In this document: positions 6,296 through 15,200 of the stretch, piece after piece
Position numbering within the stretch: position 1 is the stretch's first letter
How the letters are laid out: the number at the start of each line of letters is the position of its first letter
Assembly (NCBI GenBank): GCA_902774915.1
Contig: CACYKH010000003.1
Location: 124,001 to 188,000 of the forward strand
Length of the DNA: 64,000 nucleotides
From: an uncultured Lachnospiraceae bacterium
GTDB lineage: Bacteria; Bacillota; Clostridia; Lachnospirales; Lachnospiraceae
Reading direction: 5' to 3'
Notes under the pieces: generated by a model
What the model saw: only the letters and a program-made list of their open reading frames with translations
What the model was told of the DNA's origin: nothing
Database searches by the model: none
Made by a program: the position numbers and the translations under genes

Positions 6296-8950
6296 TTAAC
6301 GAGTTCCTATATAAGTCCAATTATTAGGATCAAAAATATTATCATGAACGCTATACCACTCGCTTTTATTGAATGTATAACCTTTTAAATCAGTATTCCA
6401 ATCATTAGTATATATAATATTAATATCTCCTTCTTTTTTTTGACAATTTATTGGATTACCAGTAAACGGATTGGTAGGGTTGTCGATAATCCCATCACAT
6501 GCAAGTGCTGGCACATCAGCATTTGTCATAAATGAATCATCTATATTAAATCCAGTAGCGTTAAAATCTTTTACAAGCATTGTGCTTTGTGCACTTAATA
6601 AATCACAGTATTTTGTTTCCCCGCTTGTATACGTTAGATAACTAACCAAATTATTATCAAGATTTAAAATAGCACTATGATCTGATACAATAATTATCCT
6701 TGTATTATCATAAACACCATTCTCTCTTAAATAATCAAACCATTCTCCAAGTCTTAACATGGATGCCATGTCAACATGATAAAACATAACTCTTTCTTCA
6801 TCATATGAGTTCTTCTCTACATTATTATCAAATTCTGGTCCATACAAGTCAATTATACGTCCATCATCAGATTGTCTAAATCGATGTTCTTTATCATATG
6901 ATTTATTGTCTACAATAAAGTCTAATTCATATTCAGGTTCTTTAAATAAACAAGCTTCATGAGTTGTATTATTGCTAAACATATTGAAATGGTTTACATC
7001 TTTATCATCAATTCGAGATATATTTGATAGATTGTAAAGAACACTATAACTATCAAGAAATGGTTCATTTATTCCGATTGTGGTAGATAATGAATAAACA
7101 TTATTTAAACCAACCCCGTTTATCAATGATACATTTGATGAATTATATTCACCATTATCATATACTGTTGATTGCAAAAAAATCGGCGTAGCTCTAAACA
7201 CACCATACAAGACAAGATTTCTTTTTAAAACATCATCATAAACATAATAAAGATTATCTGGATTTAGTTTTGCTCCTGTATAATATTTGTAAATATACGG
7301 ATACTTATCATATATACTTAAATTGGGAATCCATTCATAATTGGCAAATGTCGGATCACCAACTGTAACATCATATCCATTCTCCCCAAACAAAACTGGC
7401 ATTACGGAAAGAGCCTCATTGTGCTTATTTTTTAATAATTCACCATCTCTTTCATTCATTTCTTCTGGAGTATACTCGTATCCACCATACAATCCAGGAG
7501 AACCTACATTTGTTGATGCCCCATAACTAATACAATTAGGATAATATACAAAGCCATCCCAACTATCCTTTAACTCTGGTTTTTCATTTAGAATAAACGG
7601 AATATAATAGCTAATCATTTTATCCATCATTATAACCACAACGTTTTTTCCATTTTTACTAAAACGAATCTCTGGGAAATCATCATATTTTTTCATAAAT
7701 TCTAGTTTTGTATCAGCTTTATTGTAAATACTTATGGAATTAAAAATATTAATAAATAAAAATGGAATTAAGATAAATATAAGTATATAACCAAGTTCTT
7801 TATATTTGTACTTAATTACAAACATAAACAAAGCAAAAGAAGCAATGATGATTGCAAAACTCTGAAATAACAAAAAAGGAGTTACAGTTGTTAGTGGTTG
7901 TGTTAATGTAATAAACTGCGTCATTGATGACTCAAACGGAATAATCAAATAATCAAGAAACCCAATGGCACATGCTGCTGTCAAACCACATGAAATAATA
8001 GTCCTTCCTTTTAACCCCATTAAATAATAATAAATACCAATCCATACAAAAAAGAATCCAAAAGCGATAAGAAAACTATTAATAATATAAAGAGCTGGAT
8101 TAATCTTATATATCGGACTTATAAACTCGTCAATCGAATAGCCGATTAAATCTCCTGGAATGAACACCCCAACTAATAATGACATCAAAAATGAAGCTCC
8201 AACAAAAATACGCAATAAACTATTACTTTTTTCTTTATCTGTTTTCTCATTTTTACGATTTACAAATCTATCTTTTATAACAAATCTATAAACAAAGTTT
8301 TTGCATAAAGAAAACATATTATTGCAAATCCAATAAAGAACTAATCCCGAAGGAGAATTATATAATAAAATCAAAAAAATAAATGCTATAATATACAGTT
8401 GTATTTTATCTCTAATAGAACTAGTCCTATTATATATTAAGCTAGAAATAATATTGATAAATGTCATAATTACAGGCAAAACATTAATACTTATTCCCGA
8501 AATCACAAGCATTTTATCTGGAACAGAAAGATCTTTTATAGGACCAAAAGAATAACCATTCAACAGACTTAAACTAGATAAATACTGATATGCCGCTATA
8601 AAGAAGGGTATTTCAAGTAATAATGGTAAAATCCCTCGCAAAGCATAATATGGTTTATAATTATTCTGCCTATAATATGTCTGAAGCATCATAAATCTTT
8701 CGTCGCCCTTAAAAGACTTTTTTATGTGAGTTTCCCATTTGTTAATGCTTCTTTTTTTTTCAGCTTCACGAGCTTGTAATACATCCGCTCTATTATATAA
8801 AGGCAAAACAAGTATATTAATGGTTAAACTAAGAATAACTATTGACCAACCAACATATAAAATTTTATTCAAAACTAGAGTGAAAATACAATCAAACACA
8901 ATAATAAGAGGACTAATAACAATTGAATATAACACATATAATATGCTCAT
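6296..8950 (-). CDS. YidC/Oxa1-like membrane domain fused to a sulfatase-like (LTA synthase-type) phosphotransferase domain
   Basis: An 884-residue protein with two halves. Residues 1-225 resemble a YidC/Oxa1 insertase: hydrophobic helices, RGILPLLLEIPFFIAAYQYL near 105-124 and SPSGLVLYWICNNMFS near 199-214. The positively charged residue expected in the first core helix of Gram-positive YidC is Asn45 here. Residues 245-410 add several more membrane segments. Residues 435-800 form an alkaline-phosphatase/sulfatase-type domain: metal-binding Asp443 (VVVIMMDKM), a likely nucleophile at Thr480 (GASTNVGSPG), His664 (NTTHEACLF) and Asp757-His758 (IIIVSDHSA), as in lipoteichoic acid synthases and phosphoglycerol transferases. 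ATG 8950 follows GAGGAGG; the upstream codon at 8968 has no site. It follows a TagF-like gene by one base, so polymer phosphotransfer is likely; the fusion's exact job is unknown. Confidence 0.8.
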   Translation of the reverse strand: MSILYVLYSIVISPLIIVFDCIFTLVLNKILYVGWSIVILSLTINILVLPLYNRADVLQAREAEKKRSINKWETHIKKSFKGDERFMMLQTYYRQNNYKPYYALRGILPLLLEIPFFIAAYQYLSSLSLLNGYSFGPIKDLSVPDKMLVISGISINVLPVIMTFINIISSLIYNRTSSIRDKIQLYIIAFIFLILLYNSPSGLVLYWICNNMFSLCKNFVYRFVIKDRFVNRKNEKTDKEKSNSLLRIFVGASFLMSLLVGVFIPGDLIGYSIDEFISPIYKINPALYIINSFLIAFGFFFVWIGIYYYLMGLKGRTIISCGLTAACAIGFLDYLIIPFESSMTQFITLTQPLTTVTPFLLFQSFAIIIASFALFMFVIKYKYKELGYILIFILIPFLFINIFNSISIYNKADTKLEFMKKYDDFPEIRFSKNGKNVVVIMMDKMISYYIPFILNEKPELKDSWDGFVYYPNCISYGASTNVGSPGLYGGYEYTPEEMNERDGELLKNKHNEALSVMPVLFGENGYDVTVGDPTFANYEWIPNLSIYDKYPYIYKYYTGAKLNPDNLYYVYDDVLKRNLVLYGVFRATPIFLQSTVYDNGEYNSSNVSLINGVGLNNVYSLSTTIGINEPFLDSYSVLYNLSNISRIDDKDVNHFNMFSNNTTHEACLFKEPEYELDFIVDNKSYDKEHRFRQSDDGRIIDLYGPEFDNNVEKNSYDEERVMFYHVDMASMLRLGEWFDYLRENGVYDNTRIIIVSDHSAILNLDNNLVSYLTYTSGETKYCDLLSAQSTMLVKDFNATGFNIDDSFMTNADVPALACDGIIDNPTNPFTGNPINCQKKEGDINIIYTNDWNTDLKGYTFNKSEWYSVHDNIFDPNNWTYIGTR

Positions 8951-8951
8951 A

Positions 8952-10211
8952 TTATTTATCCTCCTCATCCACTTTATCTTCTTTTGTTTCCTCTACTTTA
9001 ATCAAATCTATATTTTTTTTTATATAATTAACCACTCGGTATTTTCCCTCTCTAGGATACATCCATGTTTCTTTTCTAGCCTGTTCACGCCCTCTAGAAT
9101 ACTCTTCAGAATTTATACATGAATCAATTGTGTCTTTTATTTTATTAAAATCATTCTTTGTCAATTCTCTACCTATTTTAGGCAATGTTTTAAAAGTCCA
9201 TAATTCATCATCAAGCCATGAACAATCATATATAGAATCATCAAAATCAGGTTCTGTATATATAACAGGTTTATCAAAAACAAGACTATAATCAAAAATT
9301 ACACCAGAGAAATCTGATATCATAATATCCGAATTATATAAAACATTAAAATTATCAGTATCTCTGTTCCAGCTAATCTGATCAGAATCAGGATACTTCT
9401 TCTGTAATTCTTCTATCATTTCTTTTTCTGCAGTAAATGACTGAGGATGCGGTCTGATAACAATCTTATATCCTGTATCAATGAGCTCATCTAATAATTC
9501 TGAGCCATACTTACTTAATAGACCGCTAGCCCCCCATGTTGGAGCAACAATCACTGTTATCTCGTGTTCTTTCAACTTTTCAACTTTTTTTACTCTATCA
9601 AGCATGACATCCATATATGGAAGTCCTACATACTCTATATCTTTCTCTGGGAGATTTCTAAGCTCTTCAAGTTTTCTAATTTGTTCTCCCTGATATTCAC
9701 CTGATAAAAGAATTGCATCGTAATAGTCCAGACCAAACATTCTATATGCAGATATATCATTTGGCATGTGAGCTATATGAACATAATAGTTAACATTCTT
9801 TGATCTCTTCCACTGGAAAACATCAAGACTTGGTGTTGTGGAAAGAACCACCTTTGCATTTAGATTGTTAAGTCTTGCAAATCCTTTGCCCCCCTCACCA
9901 ATAAACTCGGTATTAATATGATCATATACTTTACTAAAAGCTGGGTCATCTTCAGATTGAGTCATAAAAACAGCATCAATTTCTTGCCGCTCAAGTTCAT
10001 CACAAATAGGCTCAAAAATATTCCAATACCTCTTGTGATCCGAATAGATTACAAGAGGTATTTTTTTTGAATCAATAATTTTTTTTTCACCTCTGACAAA
10101 GAGTTTCAACTTTATAATAGTATCTTTAAAAAAATAAAGAACCGCACCCAACAAACTGATCATAATAGTAATCAGCATGCTACCCGTTCCAGGATCGATG
10201 TAGAGAATCAT
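8952..10211 (-). CDS. TagF-like CDP-glycerol/CDP-polyol glycerophosphotransferase family protein
   Basis: About 419 residues. The N-terminus YIDPGTGSM leads into a single membrane helix (about 10-30), followed by a GT-B-type polyol-phosphate polymerase domain of the TagF family: VAPTWGASGLLSKYG near 223, VIRPHPQS near 255, and MISDFSGVIFDYSLVFDKP near 295-315, the characteristic SDxS/SG signature. Such enzymes transfer glycerol- or ribitol-phosphate from CDP-activated donors onto teichoic-acid-like or capsular polymers on the cytoplasmic face. ATG 10211 (after AAGGTG) avoids overlap with the flippase stop; an upstream ATG at 10229 is less likely. It lies between the flippase and the YidC/sulfatase fusion with 1-base gaps, so the three form a unit. 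The donor (glycerol or another polyol) cannot be read from the sequence. Confidence 0.82.
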   Translation of the reverse strand: MILYIDPGTGSMLITIMISLLGAVLYFFKDTIIKLKLFVRGEKKIIDSKKIPLVIYSDHKRYWNIFEPICDELERQEIDAVFMTQSEDDPAFSKVYDHINTEFIGEGGKGFARLNNLNAKVVLSTTPSLDVFQWKRSKNVNYYVHIAHMPNDISAYRMFGLDYYDAILLSGEYQGEQIRKLEELRNLPEKDIEYVGLPYMDVMLDRVKKVEKLKEHEITVIVAPTWGASGLLSKYGSELLDELIDTGYKIVIRPHPQSFTAEKEMIEELQKKYPDSDQISWNRDTDNFNVLYNSDIMISDFSGVIFDYSLVFDKPVIYTEPDFDDSIYDCSWLDDELWTFKTLPKIGRELTKNDFNKIKDTIDSCINSEEYSRGREQARKETWMYPREGKYRVVNYIKKNIDLIKVEETKEDKVDEEDK

Positions 10212-10212
10212 A

Positions 10213-11520
10213 CTACACACCTTCCGCATTATATATATTCTTATTTTTCTTATTTATAAACACACCATATATAAACTCACCTATAAATATAAGACACAGC
10301 AACAAAAGAATTGCAACGTAAAAAATGACCGCTCCTCTAATTCCATAAACCTTAACAACCTTACCACAAAAAATAAACGACAAGATAGCAACTATTACAT
10401 ATCCCCAAAGAATAGCATTTTGATATCTCATAACAGTGAGCAAATTTCCAAGTAATGTGGCAAGCCCCAAAAAACCACTTCCGACCATCATTATTAACAA
10501 ATCAACTTTGTAAGGTTTTAGATCCACGTTGAATATTAAAGACAAAACAGGAACCCCTAAAATAGCAGCCCCAATAAAACAAACAACAGTTATTACAACA
10601 AGAAACAATGCTTGTTTTAAAGACTCCTTAATATAATCATCCATTTTTCGTGCATCCCATAAACACGATATCTTATACGCACATGGATTAAATATAAATG
10701 TCATCATCATTTGAACAACAAAAACCGGCATTGCTAGATATGTATATATAGCTTGTATTTTATCATCTTGTATGTATGCATCTATCGCACTTCTTGGAGC
10801 TACACCAATATATGAAACTAAAACTGCACCCAATGCCAATGGGAGTGTTACCAATAAATGTTTCCAAACACTCTTCATTTTAGCAGGTATATTCTCGGAA
10901 ACAAACTCTTTTGTCCAATAAATGTATATTCCCATCACACCAAATGAGATAATAGTTGAAGCAATTACAGTAAGTAAAAGATTTTGAGTCGTCACAATTA
11001 GTATTATCATCACTACAATTGTTATAATATATCTTGTTGCCCACATTTTTGAAGCAACATCTAAACGATTGTTTTTTTGATATTCGCCGAAGTAAATATC
11101 CTCAAAGGCATCAGGAACCTTTAACATACAAACCCAAAAAACAACAAGCGCTTTATTTAAAGAATAATTATTTGCATTCGCGACAATTATTACATAAATC
11201 GCAGAAATAACTACCATTCCAATAGTTGTTATTATTCTAGCTATTCTATATTCCTTGAATTTGTATTCTTTTTCTATATCAGAGACCTGAAAGAATCTTA
11301 CACCATATTTTCCAACACAAAGAAATAGATTTGCATCCGCGTAACCAATAGCAAAAATACCAGCCATAACTTGGCCTATATCTTCTGCAAGGACATGGGT
11401 CATAACCATAGATAGAATAACTTGCTGGAATGAAAAGATTAAACTGGCGATCATGTTCCATATAGCACCAGACTTTTCTATGTTTTTACTTGTCGTGAGA
11501 AACTTCTTTACGGGATTCAT
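10213..11520 (-). CDS. Polysaccharide flippase, Wzx/MATE-like family
   Basis: A 435-residue polytopic membrane protein with roughly 12 hydrophobic segments, starting with SGAIWNMIASLIFSFQQ, the usual first helix of oligosaccharide flippases of the Wzx/MOP superfamily. It would move an undecaprenyl-linked oligosaccharide or polymer precursor across the membrane. It is followed without space by the TagF-like and YidC/sulfatase genes, which supports export of a polyol-phosphate-containing glycan. ATG 11520 has AGGAAA upstream at short spacing. The 42 bases between it and the HAD gene contain no terminator, so transcription may run in from polC. The substrate is unknown. Confidence 0.82.
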   Translation of the reverse strand: MNPVKKFLTTSKNIEKSGAIWNMIASLIFSFQQVILSMVMTHVLAEDIGQVMAGIFAIGYADANLFLCVGKYGVRFFQVSDIEKEYKFKEYRIARIITTIGMVVISAIYVIIVANANNYSLNKALVVFWVCMLKVPDAFEDIYFGEYQKNNRLDVASKMWATRYIITIVVMIILIVTTQNLLLTVIASTIISFGVMGIYIYWTKEFVSENIPAKMKSVWKHLLVTLPLALGAVLVSYIGVAPRSAIDAYIQDDKIQAIYTYLAMPVFVVQMMMTFIFNPCAYKISCLWDARKMDDYIKESLKQALFLVVITVVCFIGAAILGVPVLSLIFNVDLKPYKVDLLIMMVGSGFLGLATLLGNLLTVMRYQNAILWGYVIVAILSFIFCGKVVKVYGIRGAVIFYVAILLLLCLIFIGEFIYGVFINKKNKNIYNAEGV

Positions 11521-11562
11521 AACTTTTCCTTTTTTATTCTTCTGGCTAACGCCATTATAATA

Positions 11563-12240
11563 TTAATTATTATATTTATTTACTATTGATAGAACACCTT
11601 CTGTTGTAGGTGTAGAACCTATGTTGGCATACTCTTCAACATCTTCTGAATTCTTAAAACCAAAACCGTAAGTAACACCTATAAACAATGCGCCAGCACC
11701 TTCGGCTCCAATAGCGTCATTGTCACTATCTCCCACCATTGCTGTTTCCTTAGGAGTATGTCCTAGATCTTTTATTGACAAAGCAACAACATCCGCTTTT
11801 GTTAGCTTTCCTTCGAGGTCAGCTCCATGAATGACATCAAAGTATTTTGACAACCCTTTTGACTCTAAAAGCTTTTTTGCCATATGCTCAGGTTTATAAG
11901 TTGCAACGCCTACTTTTAAACCGTTTTTCTTTAATGCTTGAAGAAGATTTTCCATACCATCATAGATTGTAGCCTTGTACAGATCAGCCTCAGAACCAAA
12001 CTCATTATTCATAGTATACTTATATCTATAATAATCTGTTGCTTCTTTTGCTTCTTCATCTGTAATACTAAAATGATGAATCATACTTTTCCCTATAGGA
12101 GGCCCAATGAATGATTCTAATTCAGCTTGGGTGAGTTTTCTATACCCAAAATGTTCTATAGTTTTTTTTACTGAACTGATGATACCTTCTGAAGTATCCA
12201 GAAGTGTACCATCAAGATCAAAAATAACTGATTTAATCAT
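11563..12240 (-). CDS. HAD-superfamily phosphatase, phosphoglycolate-phosphatase-like
   Basis: A 225-residue HAD hydrolase of the Gph/PGP type. The nucleophile motif is FDLDGTLLDT (Asp8 and Asp10), motif II/III falls around VGVATYKPEHMAKK near 107-120, and motif IV is VGDSDNDAIGAEGAG near 168. It has a helical C1 cap between residues 15 and 85, as in phosphoglycolate and 5'-nucleotidase-like phosphatases. It lies 37 bases after polC and 42 bases before the flippase gene. It could be a general metabolite phosphatase or could serve the downstream polymer genes; nothing in the sequence distinguishes these. Confidence 0.85.
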   Translation of the reverse strand: MIKSVIFDLDGTLLDTSEGIISSVKKTIEHFGYRKLTQAELESFIGPPIGKSMIHHFSITDEEAKEATDYYRYKYTMNNEFGSEADLYKATIYDGMENLLQALKKNGLKVGVATYKPEHMAKKLLESKGLSKYFDVIHGADLEGKLTKADVVALSIKDLGHTPKETAMVGDSDNDAIGAEGAGALFIGVTYGFGFKNSEDVEEYANIGSTPTTEGVLSIVNKYNN

Positions 12241-12277
12241 ATTACTATTATTTCACCTCACCCGACAGATTATCCTA

Positions 12278-15200
12278 TTATTCCGATAAAAAGTCAAATG
12301 TCAGCTGGCTTGTTTTAGGCATGTCACCAAGGATTCCGAGGGATTCCATTTTTTCGATAACAGTACCTGAAATCTTGGCCCTGTCTTTAAGCTCCTGCTG
12401 TGAGAGAAAACGACCCCCCTTTGCAGCCTCTTCCATCTGGATTGCTGCGGATTCACCCATCTTATCGATAGATAGGAAGCTTGGCATAATCTTGCCATCT
12501 ATTATCTGGAAACGATCAGCCTTAGCTTTATAAATATCCAGTGGCATAAACTCAAAACCACGGGCATACATTTCCTTTACAATCTTCATATCTTTAAGAA
12601 GACCTTTTTCAGATGCAGTCATAGCATTCTTATCCATAGCCTTATATTCTTCAAGCACTGTATCAAGATGATCTTCACCTTGGCACATAACCTCATAGGA
12701 GAAGTCATCCGCTCTGATACTGAAATATGCAGCATAGTAAGCCAATGGATAATAAATCTTAAAGTAAGCAACTCTCCAGGACATCATTACATAAGCAACA
12801 GCATGCGCCTTAGGGAACATGTATTTAATCTGCTCACAGCTCCAGATGTACCAGTCAGGAACTTCGTGTTCTTCCATGGTCTTCTTGAACTCTGGCCATT
12901 CATTACATTTACCCTTAGCAACTATACCCTTACGAACTCTCTCCATAATGGTGAAAGCATCACCAGAATCAAGTCCCTGATTAAGCAGGTATACCATAAT
13001 ATCATCACGACAACAGATAGCACTTGAAAGTTCGCATGTACCTTCCTGAATAAGCTTCTGGGCATTACCCAACCAAACATCAGTACCATGAGAAAGTCCC
13101 GCAATACGAACAAGGTCCGAAAAGCTCTTAGGATCGGCATCTATAAGCATCTGCATAGCAAACTCTGTACCGAACTCTGGAACACCTAGACATCCAAGTG
13201 GAACGCCGCCCATATCTTTCGGTGTTATCCCGAGAGGTTCTGTACTCTTAAACAGTTCCATTACCTTTGGATCATCGAACGGTACATCTTTTACGTTTAT
13301 TCCCGTCAGGTCTTCCAAACGTCTGATCATGGTAGGATCATCATGTCCAAGAATATCGAACTTAAGTAAGTTATGATCGATAGAATGGTACTCGAAATGT
13401 GTTGTAATGATATCTACTGTCTGATCATTAGCTGGTCTTTGAACAGGGGTGAAGCTGTAAATCTCTTCATCGTCAGGAGTAACTATAATTCCACCAGGAT
13501 GCTGACCTGTTGTTCTCTTAACATCTATACAGCCCTTGGAGAGTCTCTCCATCTCCTGCCATCTCTTCTCAAGGCCCCTATATTTACAATAGTCTCTTGT
13601 ATAAGCCAGAGCTGTTTTATCAGCCACAGTACCTACTGTACCCGCCTTAAAGGAATGGTCTTTTCCAAATATCTCACCGACATATGCATGTGCCTTTGCC
13701 TGGTATTCACCAGAGAAATTAAGGTCGATATCCGGTTCCTTATCTCCTTTGAATCCAAGGAAGGTTTCGAACGGAATATCGTGACCTTCTTTCTTCATCT
13801 TTGTGCCACACTTTGGACAATTGGCATCTGGCATGTCACATCCGCATTCGCCGGCATAGGCCTTTACTCTGTCTGAGTCAAACTCTGCATAAAAACAGTT
13901 TGGACACAGGTAATGTGCAGGCAGTGGATTAACCTCTGTTATACCCGCCATTGTGGCAGCAAAAGAAGAACCTACAGAACCTCTGGAACCAACCAGATAT
14001 CCATCTTCGTTTGACTTCCAAACCAGCTTCTGTGCAACTATATACATAACCGAATATCCATTACCGATAATGGAATCCAGCTCTTTATCAAGTCTCTTCT
14101 GTACTATCTCAGGTGGCTCAGGTCCATACATTTCATGCATCTTGTCGTAACAGATTTTCCTGAGTATCTGATCTGAGTTTTCAATTCGTGGTGGCGCCTT
14201 GTCTGGACGTACAGGTGAAATCTTATCAATCCACGAAGCAACAAGATTTGAATTCGTAACAACAACCTCTTTAGCTTTCTCTTCTCCAAGATACGAAAAC
14301 TCTTCAAGCATCTCTTCTGTAGTCTTGAAATAGAGAGGTGGTTGCTCTTTCATCTCCCTCTTAACAGGGTCATCGTGAATGTTAATGATTCCCTCATCAA
14401 TCTTTCTTTGAACTTCTTCTAAAAGCTCATCTCTCTTATTCTTTGACATGCGTTTAATACGTACACTGTCAAGAATGATTGCACGGTAGATGGCATCTTC
14501 CGGATCAAGGAAGTGAACATCTCCTGTAGCCACAACTGGCTTATCGTATTTATCTCCCAGCGCAACTATCTGCTTATTGATTTCGCGAAGATCATCAAAG
14601 CTATTTATCTGCTCTTGTTTTTCATCTTCAATAAGATAAGCATTATTCTCAACCGGCTGAATTTCCAGATAGTCAAAGAAACGTACAATTCTTTCCAACT
14701 CCTCATCTTCCGCTCCATCAAGGATTGCAGAATAAAGAAGTCCTGATGAACATGCTGAACCAACAATAAGTCCCTCACGATATTTCTCAATAAGCGACAT
14801 AGGAATTCTTGGTCTCTGGCCCATTCCTATTCCACCATAATAAGTAATATGAGCCTCAGAAATGAGTCTGTAAAGATTTGTTCTACCAGTCTCATTTTTG
14901 CAGAAAATCATTCCATGATAAGACTTAGCCTTCTTTATCGCATCCGGCGAGGCTTTCCCCATCTTATTCAGATCATCCACTGTCTTAGCACCGGACTCAT
15001 TTATCATCTTCATAAGTCCAATGAAAATTCCGGATGTGACTTCAGCATCATCGCAAGCTCTATGGTGATGCTTATTTTCAAGACCAAAATGATGAGTAAG
15101 TCTGTCCAGATTGTATTTTCCTAATTGTGGCAAGAAAATATAAGCAAGAGTCATTGTATCCAGCGCAGTAAAATCGTACTCCAGACCAAGCTTCTTAGCA

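Noticed and set aside
6296-8950. YidC/sulfatase fusion as a sequencing or assembly artefact joining two genes
   Set aside because: The frame is open over 884 codons. Several extra membrane helices connect the two halves, and no buried ribosome site or stop is seen at the join.
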